Part shown: positions 1-11,885 of the stretch, piece by piece | Layout of the letters: every line of letters begins with the position of its first letter | How positions within the stretch are numbered: position 1 is the first letter of the stretch | Source: Pinus tabuliformis | Taxonomy: Eukaryota; Streptophyta; Pinopsida; Pinales; Pinaceae | DNA length: 64,000 nt | Direction: 5' to 3' | Assembly: GCA_031772625.1 (NCBI GenBank) | Contig: CM062816.1 | Coordinates: forward strand, 827,620,556-827,684,555 | Position numbers and translations under genes: made by a program | The notes under the pieces: model-generated | The model's input: the letters and a program-made list of their open reading frames with translations, nothing else | Databases searched by the model: none | Told to the model about the DNA's origin: nothing

Positions 1-267
1 CTTGAGTCCAATTTAATAAAATAATTAAAGAATTTATATATTTTTAATTCCACCAATCCAAGAAATTAGAGATTTCATAATTTACTTGAAAACAGTAAGG
101 AAAATTTGTGTCAAGAAACCTAGTAGGAAACCCCAAGATGCACCCACTATGCATGTGGTGGGAAAATGGTCATAATTGAGGTTGTGAGAATTTCCATCTA
201 CGAAATACAAATACCCTAGGAATCTGACAGTGACTGTTCATATTTGAGAAAAAACTATTCAAATACA

Positions 268-670
268 TTGGTTGACTCGAGTGCTGCAATTAATATAATG
301 AACAAGGATACCTTTGACCATTCGGATTCACCAAGCTAAGATTGATCCCTACTGTACTAGAACTAGATGATGGGTTTAGAATTTGGTCTAAGGGAATTCT
401 AGAAGATATAGTCATTTCATTTAGCTCTTGGGATATCTAGTTAATTTTGTGGTGTTACAACCTAATATGCGCTTGGGAGGACACCCCTTGATTTTAGGCA
501 AACCTTGGTTAGCCACTACAAGCTCATTTATTAGCTATAAAACATGTCTCATGACCATATCCTATGGAAAGAATACAAATATCCTTGTCCTTTATCCTCC
601 ATCTAGGCCAAGTGTTAAATATGAAATTCTTCCATGGCCTAAATTTGATCCAAAAAGGGATGATGCATGA
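268..670 (+). pseudogene. Element I aspartic protease, degenerate
   Basis: Retropepsin-type protease that would process the gag-pol polyprotein. The catalytic motif survives as LVDSSAAINIM near 268, where the usual D-S/T-G-A has Gly changed to Ser. The downstream block GGHPLILGKPWLATTSSFI is the conserved flap-distal part typical of plant gypsy proteases. Stops separate the two parts. About 270 bases to its left carry no recognisable domain and are probably the gag-protease junction. It precedes RT in the usual gypsy order. Confidence 0.7.
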
Positions 671-1039
671 CTACTCCTTACTATTGGCAAGGGCTTGTAT
701 TTTAAAAAAGAAATAGAGGGTGACACCATCAACAATTTTATTTATGAACCCTCTATTGTTACTTAACAAGTATCCCAATTATTGAGCTCTACAATGGAAA
801 AATCCAGTGTGGATGATGCCATTGATGATCTTATTGTAGAAAAGGTACCAACTTCCCCAAGTATTAAGAGTATTCTAGTTGAAATTGAGCCTGGAAATAC
901 CCTAAACATTAATCCTAATTTATCTCCTACATAAGAATAATGACTGATACAATTGCTAAGAAAGTAAAAAATAATCCTTTACATGGGGATATAGAGACAT
1001 GAGGGGTATTCACATTGTTTTATGCACTCATAACGTTTA

Positions 1040-2310
1040 TTTGAAAGATGATTTTGAACTTGTTTGGCAACCTCATCGAAGAATGAACCTAACTTTGAAA
1101 TATATTGTTTAAGAATAACTTCAAAAACTATTAAATACAAACTTCATCTATTCAATTTATGACAAAAAATGCATATCTCCACTTGTTGTTTTTCCTATGA
1201 AAAATGGCAAGTGGAGAATATATGTTGACTATAGGGAGCTTAATATCGCCACTTAGAAAGATGATTTACCATTTCCTTATATTGATTAGGTCCATGACAC
1301 CTTGTCTAGATTTTTTTTTCTTTTCTTGATGAGGTTAGTGGTTATAGCCAGATCCATATTTCCCCTGAAGACTAGGACAAGAATACCTTCAGCCTCCCAT
1401 GGGGTATGTTTACCTATAGATTCCTTCCTTTTGGGCTATGTAATGCACCAACCACCTTTCAATGAGTTGTGTTGGGAATATTTTCTGACCTGCTTAATGA
1501 CTATTTGGAAATTTTCATGGATGACATTACACCATATGGTGATGAATGCTATAAATAATTAAATAATATTGGGAAGGTTCTTGAAAGATGTACATGGACT
1601 CATCTTTCTCTCAGCACTGAGAAATTCCATATGATGATGAAGGAAGGGACTGTGTTAGGACACTATCCCTTTGTTGTAGGTATATAGATCAATTCAATAA
1701 ATATTGAGGTAATTTTAAGAATTACTACTCCTAAGACACAAAAAGAGGTACTTAGTTTTTCAAGGCATGTAGGCTAATACAAGAATTTTCTAGAAAATTT
1801 TGTTAAACTTGCATCTCCATTGTTTGTCATACTTTCAAAAGATAAGGAATTTATATGGACTGACAAGTGTAAAAATGTTTTGGTAGATCCAAAGAGGTGT
1901 GTAAAAACAACTTATATCTTACGATGACCTAATTGGGCCTTTTCATTCCATATCTGTGTGGATGTCTTTGATGCAACTATTAGGGTTATGCTAGGATAGA
2001 AAGAAGAATGCAAGCCTTATGCCATCTATTACATCAAAAAGAACTTGACCCTTGCAAATTTGAATTATACGGTAAACAAGAAGGAATTTCTTGTTGTTGT
2101 ACACAATATCAATTATTTTTGGAATTATATAATAGGCTATCAGTTTTTTGTACATATTGATCACTCTGCCATTCGATCTCTAATGAATAAACCATTTTCC
2201 ATTGGTAGGGTTACTAGGTGGTTACAGTTACCGAAATAATTTGATATCACCATGGTAGAAAAGCCTGTAAAGGATAGTTTTGTTGTTGAATTCCTTTCTA
2301 GACTACCTAA
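1040..2310 (+). pseudogene. Element I reverse transcriptase and RNase H, degenerate
   Basis: RT is recognisable by GKWRIYVDYRELN, a following LPFGLCNAPTTFQ block, and FMDD in place of the usual Y-x-D-D. After the RT thumb region, RNase H appears as a worn VDVFDATI block, then the TVNKKEFLVVVHNI and HIDHSAIRSL motifs near 2070-2190. There are numerous in-frame stops and at least one frame change (around 1300 a T-rich run shifts the frame). These enzymes would have made the element cDNA in cytoplasmic particles. This copy cannot make a functional product. Confidence 0.8.
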
Positions 2311-2539
2311 CAATGATGATAATATATTTTTTGAGTATTCTTTCCCAGATGAATATCTTTTTGTATTTTCCACATATTCATCAGTTATGAAAATATTTCT
2401 TATTATCTTGCTGCAAAAAAACTTCCACAACACCTTTCTCTTACAGAAAAACAAAAAATCATTCAATGAATTGCTTGGTATTTTTGGATGGATGGTTATC
2501 TCTTCCATTCTAGCCTATATCATCAGATCAGATAGTGTG

Positions 2540-3278
2540 TAAGGGAAGATGAAATCTATGACATTTTAAAGTCTTGTCATGACAAACCTTGTGGTGGAAA
2601 ATTTGTTGATAGGGGAACAAGTCATAAGGTGCTTCAGATAGGCTCTTCTTGGCCTACTATATTACAGGATGTAAGCAATTATGTGCAAGGGTGTGATAGC
2701 TTCGAAAGGATGGGCCGACCTATCACATCAGATGAAATGTCATTATAGCCACAATTGGTGATATATCCTTTTGAGAGATGAGCCTTGAATTTTTTTGGAC
2801 CTATTAATCCTCCATATTAGCAGAAGTATTATATTTTGGTGTGCATACATTAAATCGCCAAGTAGGTTGAAACTAAGGAACTTACCAAAGCTACTCAACA
2901 AGTTGTTTCATACTTTTTGTTTGAAGACATATTTGTTCGTTATAGAGTGCAAAAATAGATAGTTACATATGGAGGACCACAATTCATTTCCCATATTATT
3001 AAGAATATTTTCAGGAAATATATTCATCACTGAGTTACTTCACCTTGGAGAGTACCAACAAAGTGCTTGAGGAAATTCTTACAAATATTGTGGCTAGTCA
3101 CTGCCGAGATTGGAATGAAAGACTTCTAGAGGTACTTTGGGATTACAAAAATACTTGGAAGAACACCACCAACTTTTATCCATATGAACTTTTCTATGGT
3201 AAGAATCTTGTATTTCACAAGTTTGAAATAAAGACACTTAAAACTACTTTAGAAGTGAATTTGGACTTGGCTACAACA
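2540..3278 (+). pseudogene. Element I integrase, N-terminal and core part
   Basis: Integrase fragment: a zinc-binding region ending in CDSFERMG, then a core whose catalytic positions are damaged (ALNFFGPI where D-F-x-G-P is expected; VTYGGPQFI where T-D-G is expected). The region continues as YGKNLVFHKFEIKTLKTTLE to 3278, where the 7.1-kb insert begins. The remaining C-terminal part resumes in the same frame after the insert at 10367. Confidence 0.75.
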
Positions 3279-4521
3279 TGTTAACACCCAGGTTGTTCCC
3301 TTTGACTCCTGAGGGAATACGGCCGGGGTAACCACTAACCAAGCTTTGGATTACAGGTTCTAGCCTACCTGTAATCAGAGAGGGCTCTCTCTTTTAGTTT
3401 TAGATTTGTTTTTTTGAAGATTTTAGGCTAGTTATGAGGTGAGAGTTTTGTTTGAATTTTGGTTGTCGGCTATTGTTCAAAGAAGGGCATGCAATCATCA
3501 AAGAAAGTTCAGTCCATTGGGCATGTGGAGTCCAGAAATGAATAGGATTTGGTGTCTGTGATAAAGAGAGGTTCACTGCAAGGCTAGATGGGTATTCATG
3601 ATACAAACTTTGATTTTTAGAAAAGAAACAGTATAAATTACACCAGGAAAGGCAATCAAGAGTTCTTTCACAGTGCAACACGAAATGAAGAATAAATCCT
3701 ACTCAGCAGCAAAAGAGAATTACTGAATAAAGACTTATCATGTTATTAGAGCAAATAGGAGCATTTAAGAATTCCATAGTTGTAGCTAACCCTGAAGAAA
3801 ACATATTTAGTAGTAAGGATTGAGTCTAGGGTGTCTTCAATGGACAAATCCTGAACTAGTCTTTTACCTTTCTACTAAGATTAATCACCATACATCACAG
3901 ACAGATTATACAAGAAATGAAACACAAATATAGTTAGAGAACACTTATTGTATCACGCCATAACACGAGAATCCTGCAGCAGCCAATAGTTTCATCACAG
4001 CACGTCCAAGCCAAACATATCTTCTGGAAACCAACAGCTCCTTTGTATTATATCTTTTAGAGGTTATACAGCCGAGTTCTCTTGAACAAATGAGTAACAA
4101 CAACCCCCAATAAGCTATATGGGGGTGCATATATGTACAAAATATCATAGAAATATCTCAACAGTGAGTTATTGCACAATAATTGCTCTTACCAACTTTC
4201 AAAGATATTTCTTACAAAATTAAAAGCTACTTAAATGAATATACAACAGCTGCTTGTTGTTTGTCAGAAATTCTTGACTTTTTGGGGCAACTGGGTCTGC
4301 CGGGTGCTTCGTATTGATTCTGAGTAATAAGCCCTTTAATGCTTTGTCATGCTGCAGCTATCTCAGCCCCGTCATCTGCATCTGTCGGTGTTGCTTTAGT
4401 GGCCAAATTTGTTCGCTGAGTTGGCTCTGTCCACTCCTCTCCAGTCATAGTGAATATATCAATTTTCTGAACATGATGACTTATGACTGATGTGCAAAAA
4501 TTTGGTGAAAAATCTGTTTCT
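3279..4521 (-). other. Non-coding 3' tail of the 7.1-kb LTR-like insert
   Basis: About 1.2 kb downstream (minus sense) of the coding region. No convincing ORF and no similarity to the other end of the insert were found. By analogy with the element VI LTR, where 1.4 kb follows the ORF, this would be the R/U5 part carrying the polyadenylation site. The outermost about 100 bases are G+C-richer and end in the terminal CA. Confidence 0.5.
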
Positions 4522-7500
4522 TCACAACAATGTCTGTATCATGCTTGTCCACCATTCCTGAGTAGGCAACTCATGTCTCAAAATTATGCCTAAGGTCTCA
4601 TCTGCCTCAGTATATTTGTAGTAATTTGGAGGCACTTCAAACAGATGTCTAATCTCATGCATAATGAAAAACAAATTCTCTATTTTGTCATAGAGACTCT
4701 GCCCAGATGCAGGCCCTGTTTCCTCTAGGGCACTTGATGTTGCAGTGATCTGATTTGTAGCATATGTATTTACCCTCTTAGCATAGTTTTCATGAGATAG
4801 TAACCTTCCTGCACTGGTTAGTAAGCTGGGAAGGCCTCTGTTATGCAATGTTGTAAATTTCTCCATGAATTTGTTCACCTCTGTCTGCATTTCCTGGCAC
4901 CTTCTATCCAATGTTTGCACATGATTTCTCAAAGTGAGCACCCTTTTTACTAGTAAGATGGTATCAGTTCTGGTAGAGATACCCATGGCTGCCAGCTAAG
5001 GGCCTGTGCGGTTGTTAAGGACATTGATCATCCTATTGGCTATCTTAGGCATATTGCCTAGAGATGCCCATGCTCTTTGACTTTCTTTTTGGGCCCTGCT
5101 TATGAGATCTATATGCTCATGGATGGTTTCAATATATTGCCATTGATCTGTTATAGACTGACAAATATTGGCCCATAGGACTTTCTTGATTTCAGCCACA
5201 ACTTTATCAAGAGAGAGCTCTTTCTCCAGTTCTTTTATTTTCTTCTCAAGATCCCTTACCTCTCTTGTTTTTTCAGCTACACTTTGCTTTGATTTATCAT
5301 ATTTTTCATTAAGTGTAGCCAATTTTTCCTTGGCCTCATTTAATTCTGCCATCTGGGCCTCCAGAGCTTGAAGTTCTTTCATCATATTTTGCATATCAAG
5401 GCTGGGTGTCTGTCCTGATGTTGTTGTTGGTGCTGCTACTGAAGGGCCTGCCTCTGGTGTTTGTCCTGTGGGAGGACTTATAATTTGAGGAGGTTCCTCA
5501 AGGTTAATTACTGGCTGAGGGGGCTGAGATATCTGCCCTCCTTCTTTCTGTTTCAGGGCTGCCTGTAATGCACCCTCTGTTGCTATCAATCGTCCTTCTG
5601 TTTCTACCAATTGTTTGTGTAGTGTCAACAGCATGGCCACTACATCTTGATCCTTTCTTTGCTGAGCAACATCTTCTGTTTGGGGGTGAAGGGTTGCTGG
5701 AAGTTTGACCATCTTCCTCAAAGCTGATATATCTTCATCTTTTTTCTTCATGAGCGCCTGCACAGCTTTAGGATCACTTGGGTCATGCCCAAGCTCTATA
5801 ATGATATCTTCCAAAGACCTAATCCTATTGTCTTTGGCTTGAGAAGAAGCTTTCTCCAATTCTAGTTGGGCAGTAGTATTATGGAGAGAATTTTGCAGTT
5901 TGTGTGCTAGAAATGTTTTATCTGCAAGAGTAGAGTAGACCATCTCACCCGTTTGCTTATGTAGCTCTATTTGGTCCATTGGGTGGATGTCCTTTGCAAA
6001 CACTTCTAGGTTGGTTCTGATGTAATCTGCAGCTGACTGTGGCTGCAGCAAGGCAGGCATGAAATGGCTCATAGTCATCTTCCCCTCTGCAATGTCATAT
6101 GCGGACATGAGCCTCTGCTGGTTGGTGGGAGCCATCTTGAGCAAATGATTGTAAAGCTGGATTCTGACTGGCTCATTCCTAGCTTTTATATCCATAAATT
6201 GTTTCTTGATTCCAGACTCTGCTCTTCTTTGCTGGCTTGAGGAACTGACCTCTCCTCCAAGTGGTCTCTCTTGTTCCTGCTGGAAGGAACTGGCTGATGC
6301 TTCCATGCTAGGGGGGCCCATACCCATGGATGGTCCAATAGGCATCTCTTCTTCAGAAAAAGGGTTTAATCTTTGCCTTTTCTCCCCTTGTTGACTTGCT
6401 GATGTAGTGAGGGGAGTTTCTTGCTGTCTGTCCCTCTTCCTAGTTCTCTCTTCATTTATTGGGGTTTGAAGTACCGAGGTATCCATTGTTGTTTCCTGCC
6501 TTGGAGGCACACTTTCTTGAGCCTGTTGCTCTGTGGATACAGGGGCCTCAGCCATTTCCTCTTGCTGTTCTGCCTGTTCTTTCTGTTGTTCTGTTGTTGG
6601 GAGTGTCTGCTCCTGCTCCATTTCTTTTCCCTTATCTGTGCTAGCTGCTTGAGGAATAGTTTGAGCTGCTTGCTGGGGAGCTGTAGAAGATGAGGCAGCT
6701 GCTCCAAGTTGAGTATGATAAGAAGAAGAAACCTGTCCACAATATTCCAAGTCAGCTTCCTTCTCAAGTTTCTTTGCTTCTTTTTGTGCTATTTCCTCTT
6801 TAGAACTTGCCTCTTCTAAGGTGCCCTCTTTCCATCTTAACAGATTTGCATATTTTTCAATATGAGGCAACCTGACATGATCATAGCTAGCCAACTTATA
6901 TTTGACCCTTCTAAGACTAATGAAATGATTGGGATCATAGGGTATCCAGAGGAAACTGGTTTGCAACCCGAGGCGTTGCAGGATCTTATCTGCTTCTTGC
7001 CATGCCTCTTCTCTTTTATTATAAATAAATGGGCCTAGCTGGTTTCTGACTTTGAGTTGTACCTTCTTATTTTTGCTGTGGAAATGGACCATGTCTGCAT
7101 TTCCAAATTGTATGAAATATTCTAAAGCAAAAAGTCTCATAGGGACATATCTTGGTAGCCTATATGGGGCTAACTCACAACCATATATTCTGATCACTGT
7201 ATGGTGTTGGTAAAACTACCAATCCACATTGTTGTAGGCCTTTGAGAGCTGGAGGATTCTTTGCATCTCATCTGTCAATCTTGGAGGAGGGGAACTCAAA
7301 AGCAAGGACATGGCTGGATGGATAAAAAGGTCTATGAATTCACAGTAGCTATATGGTGAAAAAGATATGTGATGAAAGATTGAAGACCAAAATACCACAG
7401 ACCTTTGGTTTCCCTGAGCATCAAACTTCTTGAGAGTAATAGGGAAGACATCAGGCTGATAAAATAGGAACAAGTGATAGATGTAAGAAGTGTATCTAAA

Positions 7501-8203
7501 TCCTTTCCCTCTCTAAATTCATCAATTGCTCATGAATTTTATTGGCAATGTATGTTGCATAATCATAGTGAACAGAAGGAGGCTTTCCAGGGGAGAAGAC
7601 AGACATCATGGCTAGAATGGTTTCATCAATATCCTCAGTTGATCTGTATCCCAAGACATAACTGATCATATCCACAAGCATTTTGCCCAAGTCATTGAGA
7701 TATACATTTCCAATAGGAGGAGCCCTCATAGTTTGAGAGCCTGATTGAATGAATAATTGATTAATCTCTATGATTTGGGCACTGGACAGCTTGCCTCCTT
7801 GCTTTATCAAGTCCATCATAGATAGAGGAGTCAATGGCTTTGTAGTATGAAAGTGCAGCATTTGATTTATAGCCTCAGGGGTGACATGGAACAAAACTGA
7901 GCCTGAGGGACTGAGGACAGCTCTCTGACATGGGTCATAGTTGGCACTGCATCGATGGATTAAATCTGGGAGGACATTGACTTGAGGAAGATTGAAAATG
8001 GGCAAATTGGAGTCCCAAATCCCTAGAATATCATTTCCACTGAGATGTTCGGCTTTCAGCTCATTGAGTACATGAATATGGTATCTGCTGTACTCTGGGA
8101 TTACTTCTGCCATCTGGTAGTCTCTGTCAGCCAGGGGCTGCCATTCTAGCTCTCTTTGTGGGGCATTTAGAGGTGGAATGTTTAGAGCTACTAGTGTCTC
8201 CAT
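4522..8203 (-). pseudogene. Large accessory protein (PMD-like N-terminus plus coiled coil) inside the 7.1-kb insert
   Basis: Roughly 1,230 codons. The first part (start ATG at 8201-8203) contains HVTPEAINQMLHFHTTKPL, loosely like the PMD motif of the other accessory ORFs. One frame change near 7500 joins it to the next part, because the new frame continues sensibly through GFRYTSYIYHLFLFYQPD. From there the frame is open to 4522 except for two stops, both TAG (7216-7218, 4996-4998). The middle is rich in Gln, Ser, Pro and Glu (about 6200-6750); the C-terminal third is Glu/Lys/Leu heptad coiled coil (about 5150-5400). No gag zinc knuckle, protease or polymerase motif is visible. Function unknown; a structural or RNA-packaging role, or a captured host-type protein, are both only guesses. 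Confidence 0.7.
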
Positions 8204-8603
8204 GGTCAATTGATACTTTGAATTGTATTTGAACTTGTTTTTCTGGGCACAACAACACAGAGCAATGAATTTTGCAGGAGCAAGGAAATTTGCAGAGGGG
8301 AAGAGGTAAACTGGGGTACAACTGAGTCAAAATGCACTTAGGATAGATTCAGAGAGCAAATGCCAGGATTTGGGACTTGCTTTCTCAGTGAATTCATCTA
8401 GCAAAGGTTCAGATTTGCGAATGCGCAAACAAAACGGTGAATTTGTGGAAATCGGACACAATGGGAACTTCTGTGAGTGAAATTGGGCTTACAGTGTGGA
8501 AGAGGAGCACTGGTTCATGAGGATTTCTTGAACTTATTGTGTTTTTCTTCTCTTAGCTTGTTCAGTGAATTATGTGAAAAACCAGGCGTGGAGGGGAAAT
8601 TTT

Positions 8604-9097
8604 GATAAATACCTGGTATACTCGGGCAATGGTGGAAGAGCAGGTGAATTCGGGGCACTGGCATCACGGGAGCAGTGTTCGAAGTTGGCAGGTAAACGAC
8701 GTTCTAACTCATGCAAAAGCATAGTGCATGAATATTGCAAATAACGCGAAAAAACGGGTTTTTTGGGCAAAATAGTGAAAATTTGGCTTTTGGTGCGTTT
8801 TTGTCGGATGACGTCAGCATGACGTCATGGGTGGGGTCAGGTACGGAGTGATGACGTGGCAGCCAGTGAGTGGCTCCATGTGGGTAGGTGACATGGCGGA
8901 CAGCTCGGAGCGATAGTGGATAGAGCGGGGATGCGGCGCTGAGGTGGCAGTGACGTACGCGTGACATGGACGTGACGTATGGCGGAGAAACAAAGGTGGT
9001 AAGTGGTAATTTCGGACCGCTTATTGTACGGGAGCGGTTTTGGCAGGCGGCCTCCCGATACAATCTGGGAACGACACGCGTCCGAGCCCTGACGTCA
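8604..9097 (-). promoter_or_regulatory. Cluster of six TGACGT (bZIP/as-1-type) sites upstream of the insert ORF
   Basis: Within 290 bases there are six TGACGT cores, at 8809, 8820, 8852, 8951, 8973 and 9090; three are the full palindrome TGACGTCA. TGACG is the known core bound by plant TGA/bZIP factors. On the minus strand a TATA-like GGTATTTATC (8604-8613) lies about 200 bases downstream of the cluster and 400 bases upstream of the ORF start. The stretch is G+C- and CpG-rich compared with its surroundings. That this is the insert's promoter is inference from spacing and direction. Confidence 0.5.
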
Positions 9098-9109
9098 TGG
9101 TCTGACAGA

Positions 9110-10361
9110 TTTCGGGCGCTATCGTCCGGGCATCGGAGGCGGTCCGATATTGATGTGAGCCGTCGGATGGGAGGGCCCAGATCCGACGGACGACGGGAGA
9201 GCAAACTACCAACATGATACGGCGGGACTCGGCGGCATTTAAATAATATTTTTCCTTTTTTTTTTGTGGTAAGTGCGCCGAGAGGTAAAAACTTAGGATA
9301 AGCGGAGGAAATGGGTTTTAACCGGGTTTTATGCAAATAGCGCAGGTTAGACATCATAGTGGGTTTGTGAAGGGGATAGGGTTGGGAATAGGTTATTAAA
9401 CTAACCAAGTGTTAGTTTAATCCCTAACTTTAAGCAAACCAAATAAAACCTTTGATTCTGCCTAATTTTCCAAATATTTGAACATATGGCTATAATGCCA
9501 AAAAAAAGGGGAATTTACATATTTAGTGGGCCTTTTCACAATAGTGATATAGTAGTAGGGAAAAGGGGAACATAGGGAGTTAAGTATTGATAGAGTTAGT
9601 AGTTAGTCTTGGATGGGAGATATGGAAGGGAGGAGGCAAACACTAAGTTTTTAGGGAACAAACTTAGTTAGGAGAGTAGATCAAAATGAAAAGATTTTTA
9701 CACAAGAAATGTGGCTCTTCTATACAACAAGGATCAACAAATGAGTTTGATTTCTCTCATGAACCAAGGTGATAGTGGGATGTTAGCAAGGAGTTTGATA
9801 GGGAATGATTGGGAGGTTAGACATGCTTCACTTTACTGTCACCAAAATGCTGGATAGGTGGATCTGCTCTGGCCAATATATGTTTTCTTTGTTTAGGCCA
9901 GCAATATGAAGAAATCATGCTTCTGCAACCCCATCTACCTACCCATTCTATTGCCTAGCATTTTTTATTACTTCAGGGAGGGTGCACTTAGACTAGCAAA
10001 CCCTCAATTGCTCTTTTCTTTTCTTTTTCCATTTTCTTTTGATTTTCTATCTAAGGCTAGCCTCATTACTTCCAAGGCCCCAGATTAAGCAGTTGGGAAC
10101 CTTCATTCCCTACCTAACTACTTATCTGCCAAGATTGAACAGTTTGGACAGATTTCTTTCTCTAGTCTACAACAAAAATTGAAATATGGCATGACCCAGC
10201 TTAGACTGTTGGATCACCCATTCAGAAGTAGGACAGCATCAAACAACTGTAGATAGGTGTTTTCCACAAAATATGAGATCTTTGCATCACCAAAGTAGAA
10301 CATATTGGCACTTCCCCAGCCAATCATGAAAAATGAAACCTATTGGTATAGGTAGCTAACA
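9110..10361 (-). other. Distal U3-like part of the 7.1-kb insert, non-coding
   Basis: AT-rich sequence with no ORF that reads like a protein. It contains a poly-T run with TTTAAATAATATT near 9238-9256, a second weak minus-strand TATA candidate. It ends at the terminal GCTAACA next to the CAACA target duplication. I see no gene here. Confidence 0.45.
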
Positions 10362-10366
10362 CAACA

Positions 10367-10770
10367 CATAAACACTGTTTGTATTAGTTGAATGAATTGG
10401 GCGGGATGTGCTTGGATTCCATATAACTCACTGATATCATCCAATGACATCACACCAAGTGGCATGACAAGTTCATAAAAAATAAGGTGTTTCATAAGGG
10501 TGATTGGGCTATGTTTTATGATTCTATATTTAAGGATTTTAATGTAAATATTTTTACCAAGTGGCTAGGTCCTTATGAAGTGGATACAGTGTTTGACAAT
10601 GTGACTATCAAGCTAAAAACTATCAATGGGTCATAAACATCTTTTCTTGCTAATGGAAATCATCTTTGGTTGTATCATAAGCCAATTTCTAAGTATAGAT
10701 TTTTTCATATTGTCTTAGATTCAAATCTCAAAGTCATTAGGGAAAGGGAAAATCTTCCTACACCACCAAT
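10367..10770 (+). pseudogene. Element I integrase, C-terminal part
   Basis: Continuation of the integrase cut at 3278. The frame resumes immediately after the duplicated CAACA and reaches the conserved block TKWHDKFIKNKVFHKGDW, then WLGPYEVDTVFDN and LKTINGS, typical of the gypsy integrase C-terminal domain. Three stops lie in the first 100 bases. The exact in-frame resumption is the best evidence for the limits of the 7.1-kb insert. Confidence 0.8.
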
Positions 10771-11885
10771 TGTATAATATATTTTCTTTTAATTCTACAA
10801 AAAAAAAATATATATTATAAATATAAATATAAATAAAATAAATGTCTAATAGTGAAAAACCTTTTGGGTAGTTAGACATAATGTTGATTGAAAAATAACT
10901 TGCTGATAGTTAACACATTATTTTATTTGTAGTAATGACTTCATGTTTTTTAAATGGTGTTTCATCTATAATATGTCTATTAATGCTAAGAACTGGATGT
11001 TGCTGCTAATATTGAGACTAGAAGTACTTGTTGATACTAAGTGTTGAATGTTGTTTCTGACACTAAGACCAAAAATACCTGCTAATAGTGAAGGTCAAAC
11101 ATTGCTACTAACATTAGGACCAGATGTGCCTGCTGATATTAAAAACCATATGTTGTTGTTAACACTAGACACCCAACATTATCAATTGTTCATCATCGAA
11201 GAACGGATACCATTTTTTGATCATGATATTGCAAATTACCCTTAGCAACCAATTGTAGTCTTTCTTGATGATAATATTTTTTCTACTATTACAATGGGCA
11301 TTGTTGTTGTTGTACCACTAATGCTGCCACTATGAGCGCATAAAGGGGACCCACCAAGGATGTTTTCCACGAGCTCTACCAGCAAGCACTCCCATATAAG
11401 TTAGCATTGTCGTATCAACTACTGCATCAACATAATCAATGTGTAGCTAATAGGTAATATCTCTCATTTACTACCATTATTGTATTTAAGTATGACATGA
11501 CTACTCTACTACAATGGTTGAGGATGACCTTTATTTCAGTTGAGGGGGTAGATTTGTATCATATCTTCATTTGATACACCATCACCACTTTGAAATGACA
11601 CAGTTTTCTGATTGAATTTTGCATACATATGATTATTCCCAAACTATCCATCACATCACATTGTCATTGTTAATCTAATATGACTCCTTCCAAAATATAT
11701 TTATATTACTTGCATTACTTTCCAATTATGGTATTGCAAAAAATAACTAACACTCTATTGCAACTAAAAATTTCCAAATTCTGCAAAATTTGGTATCCTC
11801 CTCCTAACAATCAATTGCATGCGACAACTACTACACCTATAAAAACATATTGCATTAGCGATCAAAACTATGGGGGGAGTAGATG
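10771..11885 (+). other. Spacer between integrase and accessory ORF of element I
   Basis: AT-rich spacer with a short A-run and TATA tract near 10800-10830 and a four-unit tandem repeat (separate entry). No further domain can be read with confidence. In related elements this is where a subgenomic leader for a post-pol ORF would lie, but I see no clear splice or promoter signal. Confidence 0.4.
10987..11185 (+). repeat. Four degenerate 51-bp tandem units
   Basis: Unit starts near 10987, 11039, 11090 and 11140, spaced 50-52 bases. The period is 17 codons, so the frame is kept, and the units translate to variants of a leucine-rich LLLTL.P.VPAD peptide. This suggests the repeat once lay inside a coding region. 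Units differ by many substitutions, so the array is old. Confidence 0.6.

Larger units (their letters stand above)
3279..10361 (-). mobile_element. 7.1-kb TG...CA insert with 5-bp TSD: probable solo giant LTR with its own ORF
   Basis: The insert starts TGTTAACACC and ends GTAGCTAACA, flanked by perfect CAACA duplications (3274-3278 and 10362-10366). Removing insert plus one duplication rejoins the element I integrase in frame. I found no direct repeat between its two ends, so it does not look like a full LTR-internal-LTR element; the simplest reading is a solo LTR left by LTR-LTR recombination. Reading minus: about 2.1 kb of leader or U3, a long coding region, then a 1.2-kb tail. This order matches the 4.4-kb LTR of element VI. 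A non-LTR class with 5-bp duplication remains possible. Confidence 0.65.

Noticed and set aside
6421-6693. Plus-strand ORFs opposite the large coiled-coil gene.
   Set aside because: Cys/Leu/Phe-rich antisense shadows of Glu/Gln-rich minus-strand coding sequence.
8704-9408. 234-codon minus ORF in the G+C-rich block.
   Set aside because: Arg/Pro/Ser-rich translation of CpG-rich promoter-like DNA; no domain, and overlapping frames are equally open.
3279-10361. Interpretation as a DNA transposon.
   Set aside because: No transposase and no long terminal inverted repeats; TG/CA ends and a 5-bp duplication fit LTR integration better, though not proven.
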